Part shown: positions 7,435 through 17,041 of the stretch, piece after piece | How the letters are laid out: each line of letters opens with the position of its first letter | Numbering within the stretch: the first letter of the stretch is position 1 | Source: Granulicella sp. L60 | Lineage (GTDB): Bacteria > Acidobacteriota > Terriglobia > Terriglobales > Acidobacteriaceae | Assembly (NCBI RefSeq): GCF_009765825.1 | Contig: NZ_LMUR01000018.1 | Span: 1,361,678 to 1,425,677, forward strand | Direction: 5' to 3' | Length of the DNA: 64,000 nucleotides | Made by a program: the position numbers and the translations under genes | The notes under the pieces: model-generated | Databases searched by the model: none | What the model was told of the DNA's origin: nothing | The model's input: the letters and a program-made list of their open reading frames with translations, nothing else

Positions 7435-10348
7435 AGGCCTATTGCGAAGGCTCATGCTGTCTGCTTCGCTGCTGATCTGGCTTGGTGCAGCGACGACGCT
7501 GTGGGCGGGCGGTCCGCGCTGGGTGACGGGCGCGCCGTACTTCACTACATCGGGTGTGGACGTCGTCTGGTACACGAATCAGCCGCTCTACTTCACCGAT
7601 CCCGGAGATCTGAGCGCCACCGTGAATCATGCCGCGGCAGACGCGCTGGTGGCGGCTGCGGCGAGTGTGTGGAATGTACCCACCTCCAGCCTCGTGCTCG
7701 CGCAGGGTGGAAATCTGAACGAGCACGTCAGTGGGGCGAACTCGTTTCTCGGCTCTTCCGGCGTGATCTTTCCCAGCGATGTGCAGAGCAGCAACTATCA
7801 GAGCGTGCAGATTGCCGTTATCTACGACAGCGACGGCTCAGTTACGGATCTGCTGCTTGGCGATGGCGCAAGCGATCCCAGCGGATGCCTGCAGAATGGC
7901 GTTACGGAGTCCGTCGACTCCATCGTTCCATCAGGCTTCATCCAGCACGCTGTGCTGATTCTTAACGGCCGCTGCACCGGCACGGACCCCAACGAACAGA
8001 CGCAGATGCAGTATCAGTTGATGCGCGCCTTCGGACGTGTTCTTGGCCTGGGCTGGTCGCAGACGAACGACAACGTATTCACCGGCGCTCCGCAGCCCAC
8101 CATCAATCAGGCGATGAACTGGCCGGTGATGCATCCGATCGACATCATCTGCGGTCCGTACACCTTTCAGTGCATGCCTGAGCCTTTTACGCTGCGGCCC
8201 GACGATCTCTCCGCACTGGCCGAGCTTTATTTCCTCGCCCAGGGGACGGCTCCTGCGGGCAAGATGGACTCGCTGCTGAATGCGATGCTGATCGACGGTC
8301 TGGTGTCGTTTCCCAGCGGACAGGGTATGCAGGGGGTGAATGTGGTCGCGCGCCGCTGGGCGCAGGATACGGACGCCTCTGAGATCGAGCAGTGGTACAC
8401 GGCGTCGTCGGTCACGGGGAACCGGTTCCGGCGCTCGAACGGAAATCCCGTCACGGGGCCGGATACTACGTTCAACGGCGGGCTTGGCACTTCGAACTCC
8501 TTTTATGAGGGCTACTACTATATTCAGCGGACTCCGATGCTGCCGGGCGGTTGGCAGAACGTGATTCTCGAGACCGAGCCTATCAATCCGCTTTATACCG
8601 GCCAGTACGCGGTTGGCCCGTATACCAGCGGAACGGTAGAACCCTCCGGCTCCGATGTTCCGCAGACTCTCTTCATCCTCTTCAGCTACCTTCAGTTCGA
8701 CTATGACTTTATGACTGGAGGCGCGGCCAGTGGATGTGACACCGCAGCGGATGGCACCGAGTCCTCTCCTGCCGCCGCGCCGGCCACGGGCTGGTGGACC
8801 GATCAGATCTGCGGATACGGGCATACGGCGTGGAACTCGCTCGACGTAAAGGCTGGCCGTTCGCTCACCGTCGAGGTGACTGCTGAGGACGAACAAGGCT
8901 TCGCTACTACTGCCAAGGCCATGCCCGTCATTGGTATCTGGAACGCAACGGATGCGATCGGCTCTCTGCCTGGAATTGCGGCTGCGGGCGAGCCCTTCAA
9001 CGGCGAAGCTACCGGCATGACGACGCTCTCGGCATCGTTCCGGAAGGCTGACCAGCTGCGATTCGTTGTCGGCGATCAGCGGGGAGACGGTCGTCCGGAC
9101 TTCAACTACCAGGCGCGCGTTCTCTATGCCGATAGCGTCTCTCCTGCGACGATCAGCCCGGCGGGAGGGACGATCACGATCACTGGAATGGGATTTCGCA
9201 CAGGCAATACCGTCACCATCAACGGTGTTGCCGCAACCGTGACCAACTGGACGGCCAACACCATCGTTGCGGTAGCGCCTTCGCTCAGCGTGCTTGGACG
9301 CAACGCGGCTACGGCTGCGAGTGTTGTCGTCACTGATCTTTCGACCGGCGGCACCACCACCATGACGCGTGCGTTGAACTATAGCGCGCCGGTGACCACG
9401 CTAAATCTGCTGACTGCACCTTCGGGCACGGTCATCGTTGGACAGCCCTCGGCTGTTCCGTTCGCCGTAGAGGTTATTAGCGGCGACGGCGTTACGCCTG
9501 TTGTGGGCGAGGCGGTCACCTTCGCAGCGACCAGCGGAACTGTGCAGTTTGCGGCCTGCGGGAGCGTGAGCCCATGCACGGTGAACACCGATACGCATGG
9601 CATCGCCTCCACCCAGGTCACCGCGCTGGCGCAGGGCGTCGTAATGCTACAGGCCAGCGGCGTCGGCGGCACTGCTAATGCCTCTTTCGCGGCGATCGCG
9701 CGTACCCAGACCGTCACGCCGGTGCAGCCGGTCTTGTATGTCGCTGCCGGAGCTGTGGTCTCGTGGCCGCTTCAGGTCAATGTCGCCGATAACGCCGCTT
9801 CAACTGCGGGTATTTCTGTAAGCTGGCAGACGGTCTCGGGATCGATTGTGGCTGCACCGGCGCAGTCACTGGTTAGCGGGCAGGGCATCGCCCAGTCGGT
9901 CGCAACGGTGGGGCCGCTTGCTTCCGGGGCGCAGGCTACGCTCTTTGCCTGCGCGTGGACGACCGTATGCGCCACCTTTACCGCGCAGGCGGTCGATCCT
10001 GGCGCACTGAGTCTGATCGCACTCAGCGGATCGGGTCAGACTATTCCCGCCTCCGGCTCCTTCACGCCGGTCATCCTTCAAGTGATCGACGGTGCCTCAC
10101 ACCCTGTGGCGGGGGCGCTGGTTCAGATCTACCAGACGGTTGATGCGTGGCAGCCCGCCTGTCCCGACCGAGGCCGCTGCCCTATTCCTCCGGTTCTCGC
10201 GTCATCGCAGTATCCGCTTACAAGCGATATCAACGGCCTGATGACGATTCTCCCCGAGCATTTAGCCGGTGTCGCCGGCACTACCAACCTGGCCGCGGCC
10301 ACAGGCACTCAGGGATTCCTTTCGCTGTCGCTGCAATCCCAGCCATAA
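7421..10348 (+). CDS. Large secreted matrixin-like protein with IPT/TIG and Ig-like domains; catalytic zinc site lost
   Basis: 975 residues with an N-terminal signal peptide (LLRRLMLSASLLIWLGAATTLWA). The first ~270 residues resemble the metzincin-type exported proteins common in Acidobacteriota, but the place of the zinc motif HExxHxxGxxH reads RAFGRVLGLGW (202-212), so both metal-binding histidines and the catalytic glutamate are absent. An IPT/TIG domain follows around residues 565-645 (SPATISPAGGTITITGMGF ... VTINGVAATVTNW), then a bacterial Ig-like domain around 665-760 (VVGEAVTFAATSG ... GIASTQVTALAQG) and further Ig-like repeats to the C terminus. It probably binds a surface ligand rather than cleaving. 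It overlaps the upstream secreted-protein gene by 14 bp. Confidence 0.75.
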   Translation: MSHRKGLLRRLMLSASLLIWLGAATTLWAGGPRWVTGAPYFTTSGVDVVWYTNQPLYFTDPGDLSATVNHAAADALVAAAASVWNVPTSSLVLAQGGNLNEHVSGANSFLGSSGVIFPSDVQSSNYQSVQIAVIYDSDGSVTDLLLGDGASDPSGCLQNGVTESVDSIVPSGFIQHAVLILNGRCTGTDPNEQTQMQYQLMRAFGRVLGLGWSQTNDNVFTGAPQPTINQAMNWPVMHPIDIICGPYTFQCMPEPFTLRPDDLSALAELYFLAQGTAPAGKMDSLLNAMLIDGLVSFPSGQGMQGVNVVARRWAQDTDASEIEQWYTASSVTGNRFRRSNGNPVTGPDTTFNGGLGTSNSFYEGYYYIQRTPMLPGGWQNVILETEPINPLYTGQYAVGPYTSGTVEPSGSDVPQTLFILFSYLQFDYDFMTGGAASGCDTAADGTESSPAAAPATGWWTDQICGYGHTAWNSLDVKAGRSLTVEVTAEDEQGFATTAKAMPVIGIWNATDAIGSLPGIAAAGEPFNGEATGMTTLSASFRKADQLRFVVGDQRGDGRPDFNYQARVLYADSVSPATISPAGGTITITGMGFRTGNTVTINGVAATVTNWTANTIVAVAPSLSVLGRNAATAASVVVTDLSTGGTTTMTRALNYSAPVTTLNLLTAPSGTVIVGQPSAVPFAVEVISGDGVTPVVGEAVTFAATSGTVQFAACGSVSPCTVNTDTHGIASTQVTALAQGVVMLQASGVGGTANASFAAIARTQTVTPVQPVLYVAAGAVVSWPLQVNVADNAASTAGISVSWQTVSGSIVAAPAQSLVSGQGIAQSVATVGPLASGAQATLFACAWTTVCATFTAQAVDPGALSLIALSGSGQTIPASGSFTPVILQVIDGASHPVAGALVQIYQTVDAWQPACPDRGRCPIPPVLASSQYPLTSDINGLMTILPEHLAGVAGTTNLAAATGTQGFLSLSLQSQP

Positions 10349-10527
10349 CGCTGCGGCCATGTAACTTTATCGGGAAAGCGGCATCGAATCAGGCACGGCG
10401 ATCCACTGCGGCTTTATTCGCAAGACTATGAATCTTCAACAAACATGTGGCAGGAGCCATGGTCCTAGCATCACACTAGAGACAGCTATCAGCTGAAAGA
10501 CAACAGACACACGACCCAGGAGCCTGC

Positions 10528-11904
10528 ATGACGGCAGCAGCGGACGTAAAACCGGGCGAGGCGATGCGCAAGCGAGTAGTCATACTCGGCGGAGGCTTCG
10601 CAGGCATCAACGCGGCGACTGAGCTGGCGAAGCTGCCGGTGGACGTCACCATAGTCGATCGCAGAAACTACCATCTCTTCCAGCCCCTGCTCTATCAGAT
10701 CGCGCTTGCTGTGCTCTCCCCGGCCGATATCGCGCAGCCGATTCGATCCATCGTGCGCGATCATCGCAATATCGAGGTTCTGATGGACGAGGCTCTGAGC
10801 TTCGATCTCGCTCAACGCCGTATCCATCTGAAGACGGGGGTGCAGCTCGAGTACGACTACCTCATCGTCGCTACAGGGTCCACTCACTCGTACTTTGGCC
10901 ATGACGAATGGGCGAAGCTCGCACCAGGTCTCAAGACCGTTGAAGATGGCATCGAAATTCGCCGACGCGTTCTGCTTGCGTTCGAGCTCGCCGAGCGCCA
11001 GATGATGGAGACCGGCACCCATCCTCCTCTGAACTTCGTCATCATCGGCGGCGGACCCACCGGGGTGGAGCTGGCGGGGGCTATCAGCGATATTGCGCGT
11101 CTCTACATGACCAGGGACTTCCGCCACATCGACCCGTCCATGGCGAAGATTTTAATCCTCGAAGGTTCACCCAAGATACTCGGCTCTTATCCTGCGGACC
11201 TGCAGGTTAAGGCTGGCGAGCAGCTGACAGAACTCGGGATCACGTTTCGCACTAATGCACACGTCACCGATGTGCAGCCGGGCTACGTCATGATCGGTGA
11301 CGAGCGCGTGGACGCCGTCGTCACACTCTGGGCCGCTGGGGTGCAGGCTTCGCCGCTGGGCAAGCTCCTCGGTGTCGAGACGGACAGGAGGGGCTGCGTG
11401 ACGGTCGATGGCCATCTCAACCCGGCTGGCCATCCTGAGATCTTCATCTGCGGTGACCTCGCCCACGTAGAGCAGGATGGGAAACAGGTTCCCGGCGTCG
11501 CACAGCCCGCCATGCAGATGGGACGCTACGCCGCCAAACGGATCGGACGGCTGATCGGCGCCACGTCTGGAAGCAAGGACGAAAACTTCCGCTACTTCGA
11601 CAAAGGCGACATGGCAACGATTGGCCGCAAGGCTGCGGTTGCCGACATTAAATGGCCCTTCAAGGCGCACTGGAGCGGCTTTCCCGCATGGATGACATGG
11701 CTGACCGTCCATATCTTCTTCCTCATCGGCTTCCGCAACCGCTTTTCGGTCTTTCGTCAGTGGGCTATTACCTATCTCACCTTCAATGACGGCGTCCGCC
11801 TCATCACCGGTTCGCAGGATCTGCCGGGCTGGGACAGTCAGAGTAAGGTGGCCGAGGAGGCTTCGAGCAAGTCTCCGCTCGAAGCGATGATTTTGAAGCC
11901 TTAA
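10528..11904 (+). CDS. ndh: Type II NADH dehydrogenase (NAD(P)/FAD-dependent oxidoreductase)
   Basis: A 458-residue flavoprotein that passes electrons from NADH to quinone without pumping protons. The N-terminal FAD site is VVILGGGFAGINAATELAKL (17-36), followed by the family motif NYHLFQPLLYQIA. The NADH site is FVIIGGGPTGVELAGAI, and the second FAD motif is HPEIFICGDLAHV. A hydrophobic stretch near the C terminus (WMTWLTVHIFFLIGF) would anchor it to the membrane, as in other NDH-2. AGGAG at the right spacing supports the ATG at 10528. Transcription probably stops at the strong hairpin at 11926-11978. Confidence 0.92.
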   Translation: MTAAADVKPGEAMRKRVVILGGGFAGINAATELAKLPVDVTIVDRRNYHLFQPLLYQIALAVLSPADIAQPIRSIVRDHRNIEVLMDEALSFDLAQRRIHLKTGVQLEYDYLIVATGSTHSYFGHDEWAKLAPGLKTVEDGIEIRRRVLLAFELAERQMMETGTHPPLNFVIIGGGPTGVELAGAISDIARLYMTRDFRHIDPSMAKILILEGSPKILGSYPADLQVKAGEQLTELGITFRTNAHVTDVQPGYVMIGDERVDAVVTLWAAGVQASPLGKLLGVETDRRGCVTVDGHLNPAGHPEIFICGDLAHVEQDGKQVPGVAQPAMQMGRYAAKRIGRLIGATSGSKDENFRYFDKGDMATIGRKAAVADIKWPFKAHWSGFPAWMTWLTVHIFFLIGFRNRFSVFRQWAITYLTFNDGVRLITGSQDLPGWDSQSKVAEEASSKSPLEAMILKP

Positions 11905-11925
11905 AGTATTGCCGTACTCACTCTG

Positions 11926-11978
11926 TGCAGACGCAAGAAAGAGAGCCCACGACTGCGGCTCTCTTTCTTGCGTCTGCA
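11926..11978. terminator. Perfect 22-bp inverted repeat, bidirectional terminator
   Basis: The arms 11926-11947 and 11957-11978 are exact reverse complements, separated by a 9-base loop. The stem contains an AAGAAAGAGA tract on one strand and TCTCTTTCTT on the other, so a U-rich side appears in either direction. It lies between convergent ndh and the aldo/keto reductase gene and can terminate both. Confidence 0.8.
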
Positions 11979-11992
11979 ATTTGTTGAACCAG

Positions 11993-12868
11993 TTACTTTG
12001 CCGAGTCTTCGATCTCTTTCCACTCCGCGGCCGACAGCTTCACGTCAGCAGAGGCGATGTTCTCTTCCAGGTGGGCGACCGATGACGTTCCCGGAATCGG
12101 CAGCATCACGGGCGACCGGTGCAACAGCCATGCCAGGGAGAGCTGCGACACCGTCGCGCCATGCTTCTTGGCCGCAGCGTCCAGCTTTCCGCCGGGCTGC
12201 GCGAGTTTGCCCGCAGCTACCGGGAACCAGGGGATAAACGCAATCTTGTGCTTGTCGCAGTATTCAACGACGTCCTCATGCTGCCGGTCGCCGATGTTGT
12301 ACTGGTTCTGCACGCTGACGATCTCGATGACCTTGCGCGCCTGATCGATCTCGTGCGGCTTCACTTCGCTGAGGCCTACGTGCCGGATCTTTCCCTGTTC
12401 CTGCAGCTTCTTGATGATGCCAAGCGACTCTTCGACCGGCACCTTCGGATCGATGCGGTGCAACTGCCACAGGTCGATGCGATCGGTCTTTAGCCAGCGC
12501 AGGCTCATCTCCACCTGCTGCTCCAGGTACTCTGGACGACCTACCGGCAGCCACTTGTTGGGGCCTTGCCGCGTCAGTCCGCCCTTGGTCGCGATTACTA
12601 CGCCCTTGGCATACGGGGAGAGTGCTTCGCCGATCAATCGCTCACTCACGTCCGGGCCATACGCGTCCGCTGTGTCGATGAAGTTTACGCCCAGTTCCAC
12701 GGCGCGCTGCAGCACTTTTTTCGCGCCTGCAGGGTCCTTGGGCTCGCCCCAGATACCGTCGCCGGTAATCCGCATTGCACCGAAACCAAGTCGGTTGACG
12801 GTTAAATCTCCACCCAGCGCAAACGTGCCGCTGGCCTGTGCATTCGCATGTTGTGTCGTAGTAGCCAT
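11993..12868 (-). CDS. Aldo/keto reductase
   Basis: A 291-residue NADPH-dependent TIM-barrel oxidoreductase. Family features are LGFGAMRITGDGIWG, the catalytic Asp/Tyr in FIDTADAYGPDVSERLIGEAL, the catalytic Lys in VVIATKGGLTRQ and the His in DLWQLHRIDPKVP. The C-terminal PIPGTSSVAHLEENIASA binds the cofactor phosphate. Such enzymes reduce carbonyl compounds; the substrate is not inferable. Its start is 3 bases after the stop of the metallo-hydrolase gene, so the two form an operon. Confidence 0.9.
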   Translation of the reverse strand: MATTTQHANAQASGTFALGGDLTVNRLGFGAMRITGDGIWGEPKDPAGAKKVLQRAVELGVNFIDTADAYGPDVSERLIGEALSPYAKGVVIATKGGLTRQGPNKWLPVGRPEYLEQQVEMSLRWLKTDRIDLWQLHRIDPKVPVEESLGIIKKLQEQGKIRHVGLSEVKPHEIDQARKVIEIVSVQNQYNIGDRQHEDVVEYCDKHKIAFIPWFPVAAGKLAQPGGKLDAAAKKHGATVSQLSLAWLLHRSPVMLPIPGTSSVAHLEENIASADVKLSAAEWKEIEDSAK

Positions 12869-12871
12869 GTC

Positions 12872-13789
12872 CTATCGGATGCGGGTTTTTGCGGAAAGGT
12901 GCATCGTCTCGCCTTCTTCCAGAACTTTTATCTGTTCTGTAATCCCCAGACGCGCAGCCTCTGCTGCAAGCCGTTGCAACGGCTCGTCCATCGGCTCGCG
13001 TCCCAGCCGGAAGGTGCCATAGTGCATCGGAACCATCCGCTGCGCTCCCAGTTCGAGGAAGCCGCGTACCGCCTCCTCTGGGCTGGTATGCACCGAGCGA
13101 TAGCTATCCGGGAAGTAGGCCCCGATCGGCAGAAGTGCGACCTCCGGATGCAGGCGCTCGCCGATATCGCGAAAGCCCTCGAAGTACGCCGTGTCGCCGG
13201 AGTGATAGACGGACTGGCCGCCACCTTCGACGACATAGCCGCCGTAGCCCCGGTGGGTGTCGCGAAACATCCGTGCGCCCCAGTGTTTGCACGGAGTCAT
13301 CGTGACCTTTAGCCCCTGAATCTCAATCTGGTCCCACCAAGCCAAGCCGTGAACCTGCGAAAACCCAAGCCCGACAACGAGATCCTCCACACCCTTTGGA
13401 ACCACCACCTCAGGGGCGCGTCCCGTCAGCCTGCGCGTCGCCCGGATCACACGCCGCAGCGAGGGCATATTCAGGTGGTCCATGTGCGCATGGGTCAGCA
13501 GCACCACGTCGATGGCCGGAAGCTCCTCGATCAGGACGCCCGGCTTGCGTTGGCGGCGGAGCACGATGAGCCGCTTCGAGAATACGGGATCCACCAGCAG
13601 CCTTCGCCCGTGAACCTGCAGCAGAAACGAAGAGTGGCCGATGAACGTCACGCCAAGCTCATCCACGTCCACCAGCTTTACCGGACGGGAGATTCCGGTC
13701 ATCGGCAATTCGTGGCTCTCCCTGACCAGCCTCCACAACTGCTCCATCTTCCGAATCGAAAAGGGCCTGCTTCTCCACGTTCTTCGCAT
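12872..13789 (-). CDS. Metallo-beta-lactamase-fold hydrolase (NAPE-PLD / UlaG-like)
   Basis: A 305-residue protein. The binuclear metal motif HxHxDH is present as LLTHAHMDHLN near residue 100; other ligands are in CKHWGARM, VYHSGDTAYFEGF and PMHYGTF. FIGHSSFLLQVHGRRLLVDPVFS matches the NAPE-PLD-like branch, which cleaves phosphoesters or lactones. The start at 13789 is weakly supported (an internal ATG at 13747 is possible). It leads an operon with the aldo/keto reductase and is divergent from the YihY gene with 52 bp between. Confidence 0.85.
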   Translation of the reverse strand: MRRTWRSRPFSIRKMEQLWRLVRESHELPMTGISRPVKLVDVDELGVTFIGHSSFLLQVHGRRLLVDPVFSKRLIVLRRQRKPGVLIEELPAIDVVLLTHAHMDHLNMPSLRRVIRATRRLTGRAPEVVVPKGVEDLVVGLGFSQVHGLAWWDQIEIQGLKVTMTPCKHWGARMFRDTHRGYGGYVVEGGGQSVYHSGDTAYFEGFRDIGERLHPEVALLPIGAYFPDSYRSVHTSPEEAVRGFLELGAQRMVPMHYGTFRLGREPMDEPLQRLAAEAARLGITEQIKVLEEGETMHLSAKTRIR

Positions 13790-13841
13790 TCATCTCACCA
13801 ATAAAGTAGATGCCGATAGATAGCCATACGAACTATGCCGG

Positions 13842-15071
13842 GTGGTAAATCAGAGTCTCTCCAGCCACCAATCTTCAAGCACCCAGCATCTACCTAGCCA
13901 GAGTACTCCCGGCAGAGCGCACGGCGAGCCCTTCACCGGTAAAAGACGGCAATCAAACGCAATCGATAGACAGGCGGCAATCAGAGCCAGCAACGCCCAG
14001 GGAAAACCCAGAACAACAGGAGAAGATGCCATTTCCGCCGCCGATCCCATCCTCGACCGTCCCATCCCTCCGCAGCTTCAGCGGCGCATCTGGGATCTCG
14101 TCTCGCGCTCACCGCTCCATTCGCTCTGGAACCTGCAGGGCATTCCCATTCGCGTCATCGCAAAACACACCTGGCGATCGTTGCTTGACGACAATCTTGT
14201 AGGACGTGCCGCCGAGTTGGGCTTTTACTTCATCTTTGCCCTCTTCCCCAGCCTTCTCACCGCAACCTCCCTGCTCGGCCTCGCTGCCAAATCAGCCTCA
14301 AAGATCTACTACTCGCTGCTGGGTTATCTCTCCATCGTCATCCCGCCCGACGCGATGCACATGGTGCTTGGCACCTTCAGCCAGATCACCTCTTCGGCGA
14401 CCAGCGGCAAACTCACCTTCGACTTCGTCTTCGCGATCTGGTCGGCCTCGGTCGGCTTCTCCGCTATTCAGGACTCGCTCAACGTCGCCTACAAGGTCAA
14501 GGAGACTCGCTCATATATGGGCGCTCGCATGTCCGCGATTGGCGCAACCATGCTGCTCTCCGTGCTGGTCACCCTGATGCTGGCCTCGCTGCTCGGCGCA
14601 GACTTCTTCGCCCGCATGGCTTATCTGCGCGTCGATCACGGTTTTCTCGCAGCCATCCTCGCCTTGACCGCGCGTAGTCTGGGTTGGCTCCTCGCGTTTG
14701 TTCTCCTGTCACTCTTCTTCGCAGTCATCTACTACTTCGCGCCCGACGTAAAAAAGAGCCACTGGCACTGGCTCACTCCGGGCGCTGCGATCGGGATCGT
14801 CGGTTGGATTCTGGCCTCTCTCGGCCTGCGCGCTTACGTCCACCTCTTCGGGGGCTACTCGGTTGCGTACGGCTCATTGGGCGCGGTGATTATTCTGTTG
14901 ACGTGGTTCTATCTCAGCGGATTAATGCTTCTTCTTGGCGCTGAGATTAACAGTGAAATAGAAGCCGCCGCTGCAGCCAGGCATCTGCTCGCCACGGAGC
15001 AGATCAACCTCACCACAACGGCGGACTCTACAACTTCGACTGAGCCTTCCAGCACTCAGCCAGCAGCTTGA
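13842..15071 (+). CDS. YihY/BrkB family inner-membrane protein
   Basis: 409 residues. A Ser/Gln-rich, probably disordered cytoplasmic region occupies the first ~75 residues; the conserved YihY domain follows (WRSLLDDNLVGRAAELGFYFIFALFPSLL ... FSAIQDSLNVAYKVKETRSY ... PGAAIGIVGWILASLGLRAYV ... LGAVIILLTWFYLSGLMLLLGAEINSEIE) with about six membrane helices. The family is often annotated as ribonuclease BN, which is a historical error; its real function is unclear. The long N-terminal extension could reflect too early a start, but no clear later start with a good ribosome site is seen. Confidence 0.85.
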   Translation: MVNQSLSSHQSSSTQHLPSQSTPGRAHGEPFTGKRRQSNAIDRQAAIRASNAQGKPRTTGEDAISAADPILDRPIPPQLQRRIWDLVSRSPLHSLWNLQGIPIRVIAKHTWRSLLDDNLVGRAAELGFYFIFALFPSLLTATSLLGLAAKSASKIYYSLLGYLSIVIPPDAMHMVLGTFSQITSSATSGKLTFDFVFAIWSASVGFSAIQDSLNVAYKVKETRSYMGARMSAIGATMLLSVLVTLMLASLLGADFFARMAYLRVDHGFLAAILALTARSLGWLLAFVLLSLFFAVIYYFAPDVKKSHWHWLTPGAAIGIVGWILASLGLRAYVHLFGGYSVAYGSLGAVIILLTWFYLSGLMLLLGAEINSEIEAAAAARHLLATEQINLTTTADSTTSTEPSSTQPAA

Positions 15072-15072
15072 G

Positions 15073-16950
15073 CTACTTCGTCTCCGGCTTCAGGATGTCG
15101 TCCAGCCTGTCCGGCACGCCCGCCACCCGATCCAGCCGTGGATAACGTTCGCCACCGTGATAGTCCAGCTTCACCACCTTGTAGTACCCGGTGTTCTCGA
15201 CGATCAGTTCCACCGCCGGGCCCGAGTCCTTGCTGTTATGCACAGCTGCCTTCAGTACATCGGGCGTGAAGGCGCGTCCGTTCACGGCGAGGATCTTCAT
15301 CCCCGGTCCGATGCCGCCCTTGTCTGCAGCGCTTTCCTTCAGCACGTCGTAGATGCCGCCCGACTTGCCGACGCGCATGCCGATCGAGTACCAGAAGTTG
15401 AATGTTCCACTCTCGGCATCGGCCAGCTCACTCCAGGAATTCGGTTTGTCGGTGTACTCCAGCTTGTAGCCGCCGTTCTCCAACCCACCCAGCGGCGCAT
15501 GGTAGGAGTTCGAGTCCAGCCGCGACCGCAGGAAGGTAGCCCAGTCGTTCGGCACCACGCTGTTCAGGCCCGCAACCACATCTTCAAACGTGTATGGCAC
15601 GACCTTGGGAGGTGTGTCGCCGCCCAGCCCATGGAACTTCGCCACAAAGTCGTTCAGGCTCTTCTTGCCGTCGGTCATCTTGCGAATCGTCGTATCCACA
15701 TCCAGCCAGATCAGCTCGCCCTCATCGTAATAATCGAGCGAGAGCCGCCAGCTATCCCAGCCACCGCCTGCATCATTCAGAACCTGTGCCGACCGCGCCG
15801 TGTCCTGCACGTCTCTCCAAGTGCGGCCCGGACGATTGTCATACTCCGCAGCAATCGTCGAAAGCCTTTGCTTGTACTGTTCCGCAGTCCAGATGCCTGA
15901 CCGCGCCGCCAGCACATCGCCCAGGTACTCCGTCAAGCCTTCGTAGACCCAAAGCAGATCGCCGATCATCGGCTTCTGATAGTCGCTGGTAGCCAGACCA
16001 GCAGGCCTGCGGTACTTGCCGTTCCAGCTATGAGTAAACTCGTGCGGCAGCAGCAGGCCATCGAGTACGAACTCGCGGTCGTCGGAAAATGTCGTCGCCA
16101 TCACACGGTCGTCGCTCGACTGATGATGCTCAAGGCCGAAGTGCGCCACCTCGTCGCTCAACGTCACCAGGAAGTGATACGAGCCATAGTGCCTGCTCTT
16201 GTACAGCGCACCGGTCTCCCGCACCAGTTTATTGAACTCGTCGATATGCTTCTGCGAGAGCTCAATCTCTTCCGGCCCGTCCGCAGCCATATCCAGGTAA
16301 TGCTTCGGTGAAATCTCCGGAGCCAAAGCTACTTCCCTGAAGTACCGCCCAGCCAGCACGGGCGAATCCACCAATTGCTCCAGGCTCACCGTCTTGAACT
16401 GTGCCGACTCACCCGAGCCGCCATCCTTGTCCAGCGCCGTCGCAAACTTCCACCCGCTAGGCACCTTCACCGAAGGCGTAAACATCACCTTGCTCGCGCT
16501 CTTGCCTTCAGGATAGACCAGCAGCGTATTCCAGCTCAGCAGCGCCAGGTTCTCGCTGGTCGAGCCTCCAGCAGTAAACTCGCCTCCAACCACCGCAAGA
16601 AAGTCGATCTTCATCTCAAGCTGCGTCACGCCCTGCGGCACCGTCACGTGATACGCATACATATCTACCTGATCCCGCTCCCACTTCACCGGCTGCCCAT
16701 TGGCCGTAATCATAAAACCAGCCATATTGCCGAGCGGCCCGGTCGGCCCATGCTCGCCTGGAATCCACTTCGGATACACCACCGTCAAGGGTCCCGCGGT
16801 CACCGGCATCACCTCGGTCGCATGCAGAATCTTCCGCGGAGCGTCCGTCAGGTCCACACTCAGCGTAATCGGCGCCGTCTGCGCCATCGCCACACCAGCA
16901 CTCAAAGCCAGAGCTAGACCTGCTCCAGCCACGTTCCTTCGAACATCCAT
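15073..16950 (-). CDS. M61 family metallopeptidase with C-terminal PDZ domain
   Basis: 625 residues with a cleavable signal peptide (AGLALALSAGVAMA). The zinc site HExxH is LLPHEFTHSWNGKYRRP, and the third ligand glutamate follows in LLWVYEGLTEYLGDVL, as in glycyl aminopeptidases. The PDZ domain near the C terminus contains GIGPGMKILAVNGRAF. The protein is exported and probably trims peptides in the periplasm. It converges with the YihY gene (1 base between their ends) and is divergent from the HNH gene across two palindromes at 17019-17061. Confidence 0.9.
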   Translation of the reverse strand: MDVRRNVAGAGLALALSAGVAMAQTAPITLSVDLTDAPRKILHATEVMPVTAGPLTVVYPKWIPGEHGPTGPLGNMAGFMITANGQPVKWERDQVDMYAYHVTVPQGVTQLEMKIDFLAVVGGEFTAGGSTSENLALLSWNTLLVYPEGKSASKVMFTPSVKVPSGWKFATALDKDGGSGESAQFKTVSLEQLVDSPVLAGRYFREVALAPEISPKHYLDMAADGPEEIELSQKHIDEFNKLVRETGALYKSRHYGSYHFLVTLSDEVAHFGLEHHQSSDDRVMATTFSDDREFVLDGLLLPHEFTHSWNGKYRRPAGLATSDYQKPMIGDLLWVYEGLTEYLGDVLAARSGIWTAEQYKQRLSTIAAEYDNRPGRTWRDVQDTARSAQVLNDAGGGWDSWRLSLDYYDEGELIWLDVDTTIRKMTDGKKSLNDFVAKFHGLGGDTPPKVVPYTFEDVVAGLNSVVPNDWATFLRSRLDSNSYHAPLGGLENGGYKLEYTDKPNSWSELADAESGTFNFWYSIGMRVGKSGGIYDVLKESAADKGGIGPGMKILAVNGRAFTPDVLKAAVHNSKDSGPAVELIVENTGYYKVVKLDYHGGERYPRLDRVAGVPDRLDDILKPETK

Positions 16951-17018
16951 CAGTCGTTCCGCCTTTTTCGTTGCAGCTATTGATAAACCGCATCCAGTCT
17001 AACGTGTACCTCTGTCGC

Positions 17019-17040
17019 AATTGCAAATGCATTTGCAATT
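17019..17040. promoter_or_regulatory. 22-bp perfect palindrome in the M61/HNH divergent promoter
   Basis: Positions 17019-17040 are an exact inverted repeat with no loop (half-site AATTGCAAATG). The palindrome sits 69 bp from the M61 start and 80 bp from the preferred HNH start, the position of an operator for a dimeric regulator. No recognised consensus is assigned. Confidence 0.55.
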
Positions 17041-17041
17041 A

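Noticed and set aside
12872..13789. Metallo-beta-lactamase-fold gene as an antibiotic-resistance beta-lactamase
   Set aside because: Its motifs fit the NAPE-PLD/UlaG-like hydrolase branch, and the fold alone does not imply beta-lactamase activity.
13842..15071. Annotation of the YihY gene as ribonuclease BN
   Set aside because: The RNase BN label on YihY proteins is a known misannotation; the sequence is a polytopic membrane protein.
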